Below are positions 8,815 through 18,416 of a stretch of 64,000 nucleotides of DNA, piece by piece (the first letter of the stretch is position 1; each line of letters opens with the position of its first letter). The notes beneath the pieces are model-generated. The model made no database searches, had not been told where the DNA came from, and worked only from the letters and a program-made list of their open reading frames with translations. This stretch comes from JABDKJ01 sp964609215. GTDB taxonomy: Bacteria > Bacteroidota > Bacteroidia > Flavobacteriales_D > JABDKJ01. Made by a program: the position numbers and the translations under genes. The stretch covers positions 17,839-81,838 of the forward strand of contig CAZSQZ010000016.1 of NCBI GenBank assembly GCA_964609215.1, given 5' to 3'.

Positions 8815-10854
8815 ATGGAGTATTACAGATATTTTGAGAGGGAATCTAGCTGGCTATCTTTTAATGAAAGAGTTCTACAAGAGGCTATGGACAAAAAAGT
8901 TCCTCTTTTTGAGCGCCTAAAATTTTTGGCTATATATTCCTCAAATCTGGATGAATTCTATAGAGTAAGAGTATCTCATCATCAATCTCTACTGAAACTA
9001 AAGAAAAATTTAAAACATGAATTTGCTTTAAATCCAAAGCGAATCTTAGACTCCATTTACAGGAGAGTCTATGAAAACCAAGGCATTTTTCGAAAAATAT
9101 TCAAGACACAAATTCTTCCAGAGTTAGCAAAGAATAATATTCATCTCTGCAATATAGGCGACCTTAACAAGGAGCAAAGAGAATTTGTTTACAATTTTTA
9201 CAGAAAAAAAGTTCAACCTCAATTGAGGCTTGAACAAATATTACCAGGCAATCCTCCATTTATTGAAAACAGAGTTATTTACTTTATTATCAGCACCTTA
9301 GTAAAAGGATTCCTTAGAAAAATTTACCTTCTTAAAATACCTCACGATAAATTCGGAAGGTTTATTGAAATTCCATCAAACGATGGTTTGGTTATTATTC
9401 AGTTGGAAGATATTGTACGCTACTATTGTGCGACTTTAATTGCCAAGGGAGAAATTGTTTCTATCAATGTCATTAAAATGTCTAGAGATGCCGACCTTCA
9501 TTTAGATGATGAGTTTGGTGAAAATATCTTAGAAAAAATTAAGAAGAGTTTGGACAAAAGGCTTACTGGAGTTCCAACACGTTTTCAATACGATGAAGAA
9601 ATGCCTGCTTCCACTCTAAATAGGATAATAGATTGCTATAACATAAAGAAACAGGAATTACTACCCGGTGGCAGATACCATAATTTTCATGACTTTATGG
9701 AATTCCCTTTTCCGGATATACCAAAACGCAAATACAAAGCTCTTGAGGAATTAAAGTCCAAAAGGTTGGCTGGAAAAAAAGACTATTTCAAGGTTATTGA
9801 TGAAAAAGATGTGCTACTTCATTTTCCATATCAGAACTATAAATACGTAATTAATTTCTTAGATAAGGCCGTATTAGACAAGTCGGTAAAAGCAATTAGC
9901 ATCACCATTTACAGAGTAGCAAGAGATTCAAAGATTTGTTTGGCATTGGAAAATGCTGCTAAAGCGGGAATAAGGGTTACTGTGTTTGACGAGGTACAGG
10001 CGAGATTTGATGAAGCTTCCAATATTTACTGGGGAAATAGATTGACCCAAGCTGGTGCGCGAGTAATTTATAGTATTCGTAAATTAAAAGTGCATACAAA
10101 ACTTCTGCTCATTGAAAGGAAAGAAAAAGAGAAGATGCGATATTACTCCTTTCTAAGCACAGGTAATTTTAATGAGAAAACTGCACGTTTTTATACAGAT
10201 CAAGGGCTCTTAACTGCGAATCAGGAAATGGGCAGCGAAGTAAAAAAGGTTTTCGAATTCCTTGAGAATCAGGATAAAAGATTTACTTACCAGCATTTAA
10301 TGGTAGCACCTGAGTTTTTGAGAACGCAATTAGAAAATTTAATTGACCGAGAAATAAAAAATGCTCAAGACGGAAAAAAGGCAGAACTGTTTTTTAAAAT
10401 GAATAGTCTAGAAGACAAAATCATGATTAGAAAGCTGTATGAAGCAAGTGAAGCTGGAGTTAGAATAAAACTGATTGTGAGAGGTTTATGTTGTTTAATC
10501 CCGGGAGTAAAAGGAATGAGCAAAAACATAAAAATAATTAGCATTGTCGATCGTTTTCTTGAGCATTCCAGAATATTTGAATTTCACAATAATGGCAAAC
10601 CGGAAATTTTTCTTTCCTCTGCTGACTTAATGACAAGAAATTTAACCCGTAGGGTTGAAGTCGCTTTTCCAATTTATGACAAGGAGGCTAAAAAAGTTTT
10701 ACGTGATTATCTTAGAATACAATGGAAAGACAATGTAAAAGCTAGAATTATAGACGCTGAGCAAAGTAATAAATACAAAAAATCTAAAGCATCGCACAAA
10801 ATCAGGTCTCAATATGAGTTTCACACTTACTTAAAAAATTTACAAAAAAAATGA
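8815..10854 (+). CDS. ppk1: Polyphosphate kinase 1
   Basis: PPK1 reversibly transfers the terminal phosphate of ATP to inorganic polyphosphate. The 679-residue product has the family's usual length and all landmarks: the N-terminal WLSFNERVLQEA and SSNLDEF(Y) motifs, a tandem phospholipase-D-like catalytic core, His427 in KVHTKLLL (the residue that is autophosphorylated in the family) and His584 in FLEHSRIFEF, followed by the SSADLMTRNL motif. The stop codon overlaps the ATG of the next gene by four bases. The 116 bases upstream hold no promoter match that I trust. Confidence 0.96.
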   Translation: MEYYRYFERESSWLSFNERVLQEAMDKKVPLFERLKFLAIYSSNLDEFYRVRVSHHQSLLKLKKNLKHEFALNPKRILDSIYRRVYENQGIFRKIFKTQILPELAKNNIHLCNIGDLNKEQREFVYNFYRKKVQPQLRLEQILPGNPPFIENRVIYFIISTLVKGFLRKIYLLKIPHDKFGRFIEIPSNDGLVIIQLEDIVRYYCATLIAKGEIVSINVIKMSRDADLHLDDEFGENILEKIKKSLDKRLTGVPTRFQYDEEMPASTLNRIIDCYNIKKQELLPGGRYHNFHDFMEFPFPDIPKRKYKALEELKSKRLAGKKDYFKVIDEKDVLLHFPYQNYKYVINFLDKAVLDKSVKAISITIYRVARDSKICLALENAAKAGIRVTVFDEVQARFDEASNIYWGNRLTQAGARVIYSIRKLKVHTKLLLIERKEKEKMRYYSFLSTGNFNEKTARFYTDQGLLTANQEMGSEVKKVFEFLENQDKRFTYQHLMVAPEFLRTQLENLIDREIKNAQDGKKAELFFKMNSLEDKIMIRKLYEASEAGVRIKLIVRGLCCLIPGVKGMSKNIKIISIVDRFLEHSRIFEFHNNGKPEIFLSSADLMTRNLTRRVEVAFPIYDKEAKKVLRDYLRIQWKDNVKARIIDAEQSNKYKKSKASHKIRSQYEFHTYLKNLQKK

Positions 10855-11342
10855 GGTATAAATTACTTTTCCTTCTAGCCCTTTCTTGCACGCATACTCC
10901 TAACATTGAAACGATTCAATTCAATGCCGATCAAGAAAAAGAGATAATCCATTCTTTTTTAAATGACTGGCATCAAGCGGCCGCTGTAGCAGATGAAGAT
11001 GTTTTCTTCAGTTCTATAAAAGATGGAGGAATTTATTTGGGTACAGATAAAACTGAAAGGTGGACAAAAGAAGAGTTCATGGATTGGGGAATGAAATACT
11101 TTACCGAACGAGATACTGCATGGGCTTTCACCCCATTTGATAGAGAGATTTACTTCTCAGAAAATGGAAAAACCGCTTGGTTTGAGGAACAACTAGACAC
11201 TTGGATGGGCAATTGTAGAGGATCTGGAGTACTAGAAAAAGATAGCCTTGAGTGGAAAATAGCTCATTACAATTTGGCAGTTACTATAGACAATGATTTG
11301 ATTAATGGCTTCATAGAATTAACAGGTGCAAGAGGCAAGTAA
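10851..11342 (+). CDS. NTF2/SnoaL-like lipoprotein
   Basis: The 163-residue product starts with a short hydrophobic segment ending in L-A-L-S-C (Cys13), a lipoprotein signal. The rest fits the SnoaL-like/DUF4440 NTF2 fold: an N-terminal helix (EKEIIHSFLNDWHQAAAVAD), EDVFFSSIKDGGIYLGTD, then WTKEEF and a set of strands including KTAWFEEQLDTWMGN. Such proteins are usually described as calcium/calmodulin kinase association-like or ketosteroid isomerase-like; the ligand here is unknown. It overlaps the ppk1 stop by ATGA and is therefore probably co-translated with polyphosphate kinase. Confidence 0.75.
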   Translation: MRYKLLFLLALSCTHTPNIETIQFNADQEKEIIHSFLNDWHQAAAVADEDVFFSSIKDGGIYLGTDKTERWTKEEFMDWGMKYFTERDTAWAFTPFDREIYFSENGKTAWFEEQLDTWMGNCRGSGVLEKDSLEWKIAHYNLAVTIDNDLINGFIELTGARGK

Positions 11343-11361
11343 GTTTATTTTTCACGTGCTG

Positions 11362-11392
11362 TTTCATTGTGCAGAATTTGATACTATATTTG
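11362..11392 (+). promoter_or_regulatory. Bacteroidota-type promoter of the BatA-like gene
   Basis: A perfect -7 box TATATTTG (TAnnTTTG consensus) lies at 11385-11392, 19 bases after a TTTC at 11362-11365 that sits where the -33 element should be. The ATG at 11400 follows only 7 bases later, so the transcript would be nearly or fully leaderless. Confidence 0.6.
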
Positions 11393-11399
11393 CGCCTTG

Positions 11400-13442
11400 A
11401 TGAAATTTCTATATCCTGAATTTCTGTGGGCTCTTCTTGCGATCGCAATTCCGATCATAATTCATCTTTTTAGTTTTAGACGATTTAAGAAAGTTAAATT
11501 TTCTAATGTTAGAATGATAAAGGAGGTTAAGGAGGAAACTCAATCCAAAAGAAATCTAAAGCACCTTCTCATTTTACTTTCTAGAATTTTGGCTATTGCT
11601 GCTTTGGTTTTTGCTTTTGCCCAACCTTTCATCCCAGCAAAGAATGTCGAGAATATAGCAGGACAAAAAGCAGTTTCCATTTTCATTGACAACTCTTTTA
11701 GCATGGATGCCAATAATGAAGAAGGAAATCTTTTGCAGCAAGCTAAAGATCAAGCCATAACTATTGCAAATAGCTATGAACAAAGTGACTTGTTTCAATT
11801 ATTAACCAATGATTTTGAAGGCAGACATCAGAGATTATTAAATAGAGAAGATTTCCTAAAGCTTATAGATGAAGTAGATATAAGCCCCAATTCCAAGAAA
11901 CTTTCTGAAGTCATTGCCAGACAACAAGATTTGCTTCTTGACTCTGATGCACAAGGTAAAAGAGCCTTCTTAATTTCAGACTTCCAAAAATCTTTTATCG
12001 GAAATGAGAGCATTGCTTCCGACACATTAATTCGCTATAATTTCAAGCCACTAGCTGTGAATGAGAGCCCCAATATTTACATTGATAGTATTTGGTTTGA
12101 ATCACCTGTTAGGCAATTAAATCAGAATGAGCAGTTAACGGTTAGAGTAGTAAATAATTCATCGGAAAACTACGAAAACCTTCAACTTAATCTAGATATC
12201 AACGGAGTTCAAAAAGCCATTAGCAGTATAGACCTGGAACCAGGAACAGTGGCGGATACTTCTTTGTATTTTAGAAATAATGAAGCAGGCTCTATGTCTG
12301 CTGTTGTTTCAGTTGAAGACTACCCTATTGTCTATGATGACAAAATGTATTTCAGCTATGATGTTGCAGAAAAAGTAAATGTTTTGGTCATCAATGAAAA
12401 TGGTCAGAACGATTTGCCCTCTAGGGTTTTTGGAAACGATGAAATTTTCGATCTCAGCATTTTCGATTCTAAAAGAATTGATTTCAACGAATTTGAAAAA
12501 GCCAGTTTTATTGTTCTTAATGGATTAAATACCATATCCAGTGGTTTGGGTCAAGAGATAAGAAAGTTCTTAGATAATGGCGGTTCTATTGTTCATTTTC
12601 CCGGAGTCAATTGTGATCTAAACAACACCAATGAATTTCTTCTGAGTTTAGGTGTAAATACTTTAAATAAAAAAGTAAGTAACAGTCTTAAGGTCAACGA
12701 TATTCTCTTAGAACATCCATTGTTTAAAGATGTTTTCGAAAGAATCCCCCGAAATGTCAACCTGCCTGAAGTAGCTCAATTCTACCCTATCAGCAGAAGG
12801 TCTTTAAGCACTGAACAAAAATTGTTGAGCCTTCAAGATGGTTCAAGTTTTCTCTCTGCCTATAATTCTGGCAAAGGTCAGGTATATTCATTTGCAGTAC
12901 CTGCATCCACTGACTACAGCAATCTGCCTAAACACGCCTTGTTTGTGACATGTTTATTGAGAATGGCAGAGTTAAGTCAAAATACTGGAACCCTTTATTT
13001 CACCATTGGAAATGAAACCATGACCGATGAAATAAAAGCTTCTATTTCCGGTGATCAGGTTGTTCATTTTTTTAATCCAAATACCAATTACGACATCATT
13101 CCTGAAAAGGGAATGAATGGAAATAAAACCGCATTCTTTTTTCAAAATCAAATTAGCGAAGCGGACAATTATGAAATTCGATTAAGCGAACAGCAAATTG
13201 GTGCGATTTCATTTAACTATCCAAGAAATGAGTCTGAGTTAAATTATTTCAGTTCAGATGAATTAGAGCAATCTCTTAAAGAAAGCGGAATTAAAAACTT
13301 TCAAGTACTGAATAAAAATGTAAAAGATCTTAGCAGAAGTATTGAAAGTTTAAGTGAAGGCACCCAATATTGGAAATACTTTATTGTTCTCGCTTTGATT
13401 TTATTAGCAGTAGAAATCATCTTAATACGCATTCATATTTAA
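11400..13442 (+). CDS. BatA-like membrane protein with vWA domain
   Basis: The 680-residue protein begins with the BatA/aerotolerance-regulator N-terminal module (FLYPEFLWALLAIAIPIIIHL, then RRFKKVKFSNVRMI and a second membrane helix about residues 55-75). A von Willebrand A-like domain follows, with the metal-site motif DNSFSM at residues 97-102. Beta-rich extracytoplasmic segments and a DUF4159/GATase-like region follow, and a C-terminal membrane helix (about 657-676) closes the protein. A TTG three bases upstream is also in frame, but the ATG at 11400 is the natural start. The next gene begins on the base after its stop codon. The family is linked to Bacteroides aerotolerance proteins; the exact function is unknown. 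Confidence 0.87.
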   Translation: MKFLYPEFLWALLAIAIPIIIHLFSFRRFKKVKFSNVRMIKEVKEETQSKRNLKHLLILLSRILAIAALVFAFAQPFIPAKNVENIAGQKAVSIFIDNSFSMDANNEEGNLLQQAKDQAITIANSYEQSDLFQLLTNDFEGRHQRLLNREDFLKLIDEVDISPNSKKLSEVIARQQDLLLDSDAQGKRAFLISDFQKSFIGNESIASDTLIRYNFKPLAVNESPNIYIDSIWFESPVRQLNQNEQLTVRVVNNSSENYENLQLNLDINGVQKAISSIDLEPGTVADTSLYFRNNEAGSMSAVVSVEDYPIVYDDKMYFSYDVAEKVNVLVINENGQNDLPSRVFGNDEIFDLSIFDSKRIDFNEFEKASFIVLNGLNTISSGLGQEIRKFLDNGGSIVHFPGVNCDLNNTNEFLLSLGVNTLNKKVSNSLKVNDILLEHPLFKDVFERIPRNVNLPEVAQFYPISRRSLSTEQKLLSLQDGSSFLSAYNSGKGQVYSFAVPASTDYSNLPKHALFVTCLLRMAELSQNTGTLYFTIGNETMTDEIKASISGDQVVHFFNPNTNYDIIPEKGMNGNKTAFFFQNQISEADNYEIRLSEQQIGAISFNYPRNESELNYFSSDELEQSLKESGIKNFQVLNKNVKDLSRSIESLSEGTQYWKYFIVLALILLAVEIILIRIHI

Positions 13443-14696
13443 ATGGAGCTTCTTATCAAATCCGTAGAAATTGTTGACCCTCAATCACCTTACAACGGTA
13501 AGAAAAAAGACATTTTAGTTAAGAACGGTATTATAGATAAAATTGCATCTTCCATAAACTCCAAAGTAAAAGTCATCGAAGCAAAAGATCTTTCCGTGTC
13601 TCCGGGATGGTTTGATTTAAAGGTGAATTTTTGCGAGCCGGGATTTGAGTACAAAGAAGATTTAAAATCTGGAATAAGTGCTGCCAAGTCTGGTGGTTTT
13701 ACTGGAGCCGCTCAAAGCCCATATCTAAAACCTATAACCTCAAATAGAAGTCAGGTCGAATACCTTAGGAAATGCGCAGAAGCACATTCTTTCAATTTGT
13801 TTCCTATAGGCTCACTTACTCAAAATGCTGAAGGAAAAGTAATTTCTGAAATGTACGATATGCATCTGGGAGGTGCTGTATGTTTTAGTGATTTTGATAA
13901 GGAAATAGAATCGGGAATTTTGCTTAAGGCGTTGCAGTATGCAAAACCTTTTAAGGGTATTATTATTTCAATGCCAATAGATTTTTCAATAGCTGGTTCC
14001 TCCTATGTTCACGAAAGTGCATTTAGCACATCTTTGGGTTTAAAAGGTTGTCCAACAATTGCAGAAGAAATAAGAATTAAAAGAGATTTAGATTTATTAG
14101 AATATTCGGATGGCCAACTTCATTTTAGCGGAGTAAGCAGTGCCAAAGGAGTAGACCTTATTAAAAAAGCAAAGAAAGAAGGTTTAAAAGTTAGTGCAGA
14201 TGTGTATTTGCATAATCTCGTATTTAATGATGAAACTATTCTCGAATTTGATACCAACAAAAAAGCTTTCCCTCCTGCCCGATCCGAGAAAGATAGAAAA
14301 GCACTTGTAAAAGGATTAAAGGATGGTACTATAGATGCTATTTGCTCTAATCATCAGCCTGAAAATATTGAAAACAAAAACGTTGAGTTTGAATATGCAT
14401 CCTATGGAATTGCAGCAATTGAGTGTATGTTTCCTGTTTTACAAAGTTTAGATCTGGAACCCGAACTCATCATTGAAAAACTAGCAATTGGTCCAAGAAG
14501 AATCTTAGGAATAAATGAGCTTAAAATTGATGAAGGAAATAAAGCAAGCCTAACTCTTTTTCAAAAGAATCAATCATTCAAACTCGAGGAAGAAAAAATA
14601 AAGTCTAAATCTGCTAATAATCCTTTTCTAGATATTGAGTTGAAAGGTAATGTACTAGGAGTTATAACAGAAGATAAATTTGAGCTCTTTACCTAG
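13443..14696 (+). CDS. Dihydroorotase-like protein, probably catalytically inactive
   Basis: The 417-residue product has the length and fold signatures of type I dihydroorotase (amidohydrolase superfamily): N-terminal beta domain, SPGWFDLKVNFCEPGFEYKE at residues 53-72, FPPARSEKDR near the end of the barrel, and the C-terminal composite domain. The metal-binding HxH that normally follows PG(x)2D is replaced by Lys60 and Asn62. The later His motifs also look degenerate (LHFSGVSS and CSNHQPE in place of the usual histidine and aspartate segments). I infer a non-catalytic paralogue, as known for the PyrC-prime proteins that scaffold aspartate transcarbamoylase in some bacteria. It abuts the BatA-like gene with no gap and its stop overlaps the convergent esterase gene by 4 bases. 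Confidence 0.85.
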   Translation: MELLIKSVEIVDPQSPYNGKKKDILVKNGIIDKIASSINSKVKVIEAKDLSVSPGWFDLKVNFCEPGFEYKEDLKSGISAAKSGGFTGAAQSPYLKPITSNRSQVEYLRKCAEAHSFNLFPIGSLTQNAEGKVISEMYDMHLGGAVCFSDFDKEIESGILLKALQYAKPFKGIIISMPIDFSIAGSSYVHESAFSTSLGLKGCPTIAEEIRIKRDLDLLEYSDGQLHFSGVSSAKGVDLIKKAKKEGLKVSADVYLHNLVFNDETILEFDTNKKAFPPARSEKDRKALVKGLKDGTIDAICSNHQPENIENKNVEFEYASYGIAAIECMFPVLQSLDLEPELIIEKLAIGPRRILGINELKIDEGNKASLTLFQKNQSFKLEEEKIKSKSANNPFLDIELKGNVLGVITEDKFELFT

Positions 14697-16393
14697 TCCA
14701 TCTTTATAAACCGCTTGGTTTCATTATCTATTAGAACAGTATAAATTCCACTATTCAGCTTAGATATATCAACGGTGAATTGATTATCATAATGGTCGTT
14801 TTTGATCACAGTAACTACCTTTCCACTTGAGTCATAAATGGTTCCTTTTGTAAAATCTTTAGAAGATTCAATTGAAATAAACTGCTCTGCTGGATTTGGA
14901 TATAGGTTAAACTCAGTGCTTTTTTCTATGCTTTTAAAACTGTGCTGGATAGAATTGACCGCGCTACTCTCCGATGGATTATTACAATTACAATAGCTAA
15001 GTAGTTTGTTCAAATTATTTGCAACATGAAAATCATCACTGACACAATTGCCATTTCCATCTGGGCCAACGAGATAATTTACGGGTACTTCTGACTGAAC
15101 AAAATCTTGACAATTAATATTCTCTGGAAAAAAGCCTCTAACATAAGTTCCTCCATCCCCACCATTTCTTAGAAACTTAAATGCATTAACTAATTTTTTA
15201 ATTACTTCATCCGAAACATTAAAGCCGCATGTTTCGTCTGGAAGGCATGGTGAATCTTGTCTAAAATATCCATGAACTCCTTTTTTAATGCTGATTAATC
15301 CAAAATCAATTTGTTCGTTAATTAGCTTACAGGCAACATCCTCTGAGCCATGTGTCCAAAATTTTGAAGAATCCGAATACTGACCAAAACCAATATAATT
15401 GCTTTGATAAGGTACTATTTCATCCCAAGTTCCATGAATTAGAAATGGACTTGGATCATTTGCATCTATCCAATCTAAATTATGAACTGATCCCCAAAGG
15501 CCACCAACACCTTTAAACTCAAAATCATTTGGAATATGATTAAAAGTGCTTGTACTAGTAAAATCTCCATATAAGCTGGTTATGAGACTTCCAACAGAAT
15601 CAGAAAAATCAGATGCATCAATAAAAGCATTTGCCATGGCTATTTGTCCACCATTACTAAGGCCTGCGGTAAAAATATTATTCACATCAATATTTAACCC
15701 CAAACCTTGTGGGTCTTCTAATGCATAATTGATAGCTGCAAAAATATCTTGGCGATGGTTATAAGACAATAACCTAAAAAAAGCATCCGCTTCTTCTGGT
15801 TCACCGGCATTGACCATACAACTATAACAACGATAAAAATTATTGGTATCTGTGGAAGATCCATTCACAAAAGCCATCACAGCACAAGAATCTAAGGTAT
15901 TTCCATTATTCTCAAATGGACTAATATCAAAGTAAAAGCCAGTATTGTAAGTAGGTGTGTAAACCCGGTATTCATAAGTTATTGCCACATAACCACGTTC
16001 GGCCAGTTCATTCAATAAATATCTATACTTTCCATTGTTATCCAGTCCTACCTTGCCGAACTCAGAAGTATATCCATGCGCTTGAGGAACCAATACCAAT
16101 GGCCTATCTTGCACATTATTGCATGGCAAGTAAATATCCAAAAGCAAATCTGTTCTAGCAATTTCAGAATAATCATTTACATCCTTACCAAACTTTATTA
16201 CATCCGTTGCAAAGGTATCTCTTGCTATTACATAAGAATAGTATTCACTCTTATAGTCGGGAACTACAGAACTAAACTCACAATCTCCAATGCTTTCAGG
16301 CTCAGAACAAATCTGTATAAATTGCTGGCTCCTTACCTCAGTAAGCAAAATGAAAATGGTTAAAAAGAATACTATATTAGTTTTTAAATTCAT
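14693..16393 (-). CDS. Secreted alpha/beta-hydrolase (esterase-like) with T9SS C-terminal domain
   Basis: The 566-residue protein has an N-terminal signal peptide (cleavage near VRSQ, residue 22) and a polyhydroxybutyrate-depolymerase/feruloyl-esterase-like hydrolase core. The likely triad is Ser246 in GLSNGG, Asp324 in HGTWDE and His374 in KKGVHGY. Many cysteines are present, as in extracellular enzymes. Residues about 490-566 form a type A type IX secretion sorting domain (NLYPNPAEQF ... IYDSSGKVV ... LNSGIYTVLI ... KRFIK), so it should be exported across the outer membrane and attached or released. The substrate is not known. It is convergent with the dihydroorotase-like gene, with a 4-base overlap. 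Confidence 0.88.
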   Translation of the reverse strand: MNLKTNIVFFLTIFILLTEVRSQQFIQICSEPESIGDCEFSSVVPDYKSEYYSYVIARDTFATDVIKFGKDVNDYSEIARTDLLLDIYLPCNNVQDRPLVLVPQAHGYTSEFGKVGLDNNGKYRYLLNELAERGYVAITYEYRVYTPTYNTGFYFDISPFENNGNTLDSCAVMAFVNGSSTDTNNFYRCYSCMVNAGEPEEADAFFRLLSYNHRQDIFAAINYALEDPQGLGLNIDVNNIFTAGLSNGGQIAMANAFIDASDFSDSVGSLITSLYGDFTSTSTFNHIPNDFEFKGVGGLWGSVHNLDWIDANDPSPFLIHGTWDEIVPYQSNYIGFGQYSDSSKFWTHGSEDVACKLINEQIDFGLISIKKGVHGYFRQDSPCLPDETCGFNVSDEVIKKLVNAFKFLRNGGDGGTYVRGFFPENINCQDFVQSEVPVNYLVGPDGNGNCVSDDFHVANNLNKLLSYCNCNNPSESSAVNSIQHSFKSIEKSTEFNLYPNPAEQFISIESSKDFTKGTIYDSSGKVVTVIKNDHYDNQFTVDISKLNSGIYTVLIDNETKRFIKMD

Positions 16394-16536
16394 GAGTATA
16401 GGTCTTATCTTGGACCTGAAAAAAATGGAATCTTAATGAATTGATTAAGAAACCAAATAGTGAATTAGACTATTAATAGTATAAAAGTAGTGACTTATTT
16501 GGAATTTTTAGGTCTTTATAGAAAATATATCTTCTT

Positions 16537-17226
16537 ATGATGGATACTGGTTATATGATTATTGCAGGTGTTTTTGCAGTAATTAGCACTTTAGTTGGAA
16601 GCAAACTCAAATCAAAATTTAAACATTATTCACAAATACGACTTCAAAATGGATTAAGCGGTAAACAGATTGCAGAGCAAATGTTGGCTGATCATGGTAT
16701 TACAGATGTTGAAGTAAAATCGGTTAGAGGACAACTTACTGATCATTATAATCCAACTGATAAAACCGTGAATTTGAGTGAAGTAGTTTATGGAAATATA
16801 AACGCATCTGCTGCTGCTGTGGCGGCACATGAAGTTGGACATGCCATACAACATGCAACTGCCTATAAGTGGCTAACCATGCGCTCCCGATTGGTTCCAG
16901 TTGTGAACATCAGTTCTAAAATATTGAATATTGCTTTGATTGCTGGTCTCGTTATTTTGGCTCAGTTTCAAAACCCTACGGTGATGTATTTTGCAATTCT
17001 ACTTTTTGCGGTAACTACCCTGTTTTCAGTAATAACGCTACCCGTTGAATATGATGCCAGTAATAGGGCACTTGCCTGGATGACCGAAAGAAATATGGTC
17101 ACTCAAGAAGAATATGGAGGTGCTAAGGATGCATTGAAATGGGCAGCTAGAACTTATTTAGTCGCGGCCATTGGTTCAATAGCCACGCTTTTATACTTTA
17201 TTATGAGAGCTAGGAGTTCAAATTAA
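16537..17226 (+). CDS. Membrane zinc metallopeptidase, YugP family
   Basis: The 229-residue protein matches the neutral zinc metallopeptidase family PF04298 (YugP-like). It has a membrane helix at residues about 6-22, the zinc motif HEVGH at 98-102 (AAHEVGHAIQH), NISSKILN, two or three further hydrophobic segments (about 125-165) and the conserved PVEYDASNRAL motif, followed by a C-terminal helix. It is probably an integral membrane protease acting on membrane or envelope proteins; no substrate is known. It is convergent with the downstream phosphatase-family gene, overlapping by 17 bases. Confidence 0.92.
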   Translation: MMDTGYMIIAGVFAVISTLVGSKLKSKFKHYSQIRLQNGLSGKQIAEQMLADHGITDVEVKSVRGQLTDHYNPTDKTVNLSEVVYGNINASAAAVAAHEVGHAIQHATAYKWLTMRSRLVPVVNISSKILNIALIAGLVILAQFQNPTVMYFAILLFAVTTLFSVITLPVEYDASNRALAWMTERNMVTQEEYGGAKDALKWAARTYLVAAIGSIATLLYFIMRARSSN

Positions 17227-18319
17227 ATTGCACATAAATGGGCAGGTGATCTGAATAACCACCGTAATAATTTGGTCCACCATAAGTTTTATTCGGTCTC
17301 CAATCATTGTACTTTTCATTCTTGTAAAGAAGCCATTCAGGCTTGAAAATATTGACGTCCTTACTCTTAAGTTCAAAGATTGGAGATTTCATCATTTCAT
17401 TAGAAATAATAATTTGATCTAACATTCCCCAATCACCTCTATAGTTATAGGTTCCCTCATCATTCATGTGCGCCTTCAAAGCGGTGTTAAAGAAATGATG
17501 CTCATCTGAAGTATTATCTGCTTCAATTACCTCAGTAATACTTTTATTATCCGGGTAATCATTAAAGTCTCCCATGAGAATTATATTGGCCTCAGAATCA
17601 TCTTTCTGAATCTCAAGTATCTTCTTTTTAGCAACCTCAGCGCAAGCCAATCGTTTGTACTCCGATTCCTTTTGTCCCTTTCTTCTAGATGACCAGTGAT
17701 TTACAAAAACGTGAATGGATGCTCCATTGACCAAACCATGTACATAAAGAATATCTCTAGTCTTAACCTCAGGTGATTGCTCAAAATAAACCCTTAAACT
17801 CTCATGTGAAACATATTGAAATACTTCAGAGTTGTAAACTAAACCAACATCAATTCCCCTTTCATCAGGACTTTCCTCATGTACAATTTTATAATCGGTC
17901 TTAGCTAAGTCACCTTCCTTAATTAAATCTTCAATTACAACACGGTTCTCCACTTCAACCAAACCAATTAGATCTACCTCATCACTTGCCTCTTCGCTCA
18001 AAGCATTAATTACTTTCGATAAATCCTTTAACTTTTTTGAATAGCGTTCTGCATTCCATTCCTTTTCAGAGCTCGGTAAAAATTGGTTGTCATTCGTCTT
18101 TTTATCATCATAAATATCAAAGAGGTTTTCAACATTATAGAATGCTACCGTAAGTTTTTTAGCCTTTTCTAATAAGAAATTTTGTGTCTGAGATTGATCA
18201 GAAACCAAAAGATCTTCTCCTTCAACTTGCTTATTACCTTGCACAGAATTACAAGATGCAGATAACAGAACTAATACAATGGGTAGTGCAGAAAAGAGAA
18301 ATAAAAACTTTTTAAACAT
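17210..18319 (-). CDS. Endonuclease/exonuclease/phosphatase family lipoprotein
   Basis: The 369-residue protein carries a lipobox ending at Cys23 (L-L-S-A-S-C context). The core is an endonuclease/exonuclease/phosphatase domain: AFYNVENLFD near residue 57, DLIGLVEVENR, HVFVNHWSSRRKG, ILMGDFNDYPD and YSDHLPIYVQF, which supply the family's Asn, Glu, Asp, His catalytic set. In Bacteroidota such secreted proteins may act as nucleases or phosphodiesterases at the cell surface; the substrate cannot be told from sequence. It overlaps the convergent zinc peptidase gene by 17 bases. Confidence 0.9.
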   Translation of the reverse strand: MFKKFLFLFSALPIVLVLLSASCNSVQGNKQVEGEDLLVSDQSQTQNFLLEKAKKLTVAFYNVENLFDIYDDKKTNDNQFLPSSEKEWNAERYSKKLKDLSKVINALSEEASDEVDLIGLVEVENRVVIEDLIKEGDLAKTDYKIVHEESPDERGIDVGLVYNSEVFQYVSHESLRVYFEQSPEVKTRDILYVHGLVNGASIHVFVNHWSSRRKGQKESEYKRLACAEVAKKKILEIQKDDSEANIILMGDFNDYPDNKSITEVIEADNTSDEHHFFNTALKAHMNDEGTYNYRGDWGMLDQIIISNEMMKSPIFELKSKDVNIFKPEWLLYKNEKYNDWRPNKTYGGPNYYGGYSDHLPIYVQFNLNS

Positions 18320-18416
18320 GTGAATAAATTATTGGTGGCTAAAATAAGCAGCTCAAGCTAAACATATTGATTTTTAAGGTTTTTTATTTAAATTCACAAG
18401 AGCTACTACTCCTTAA

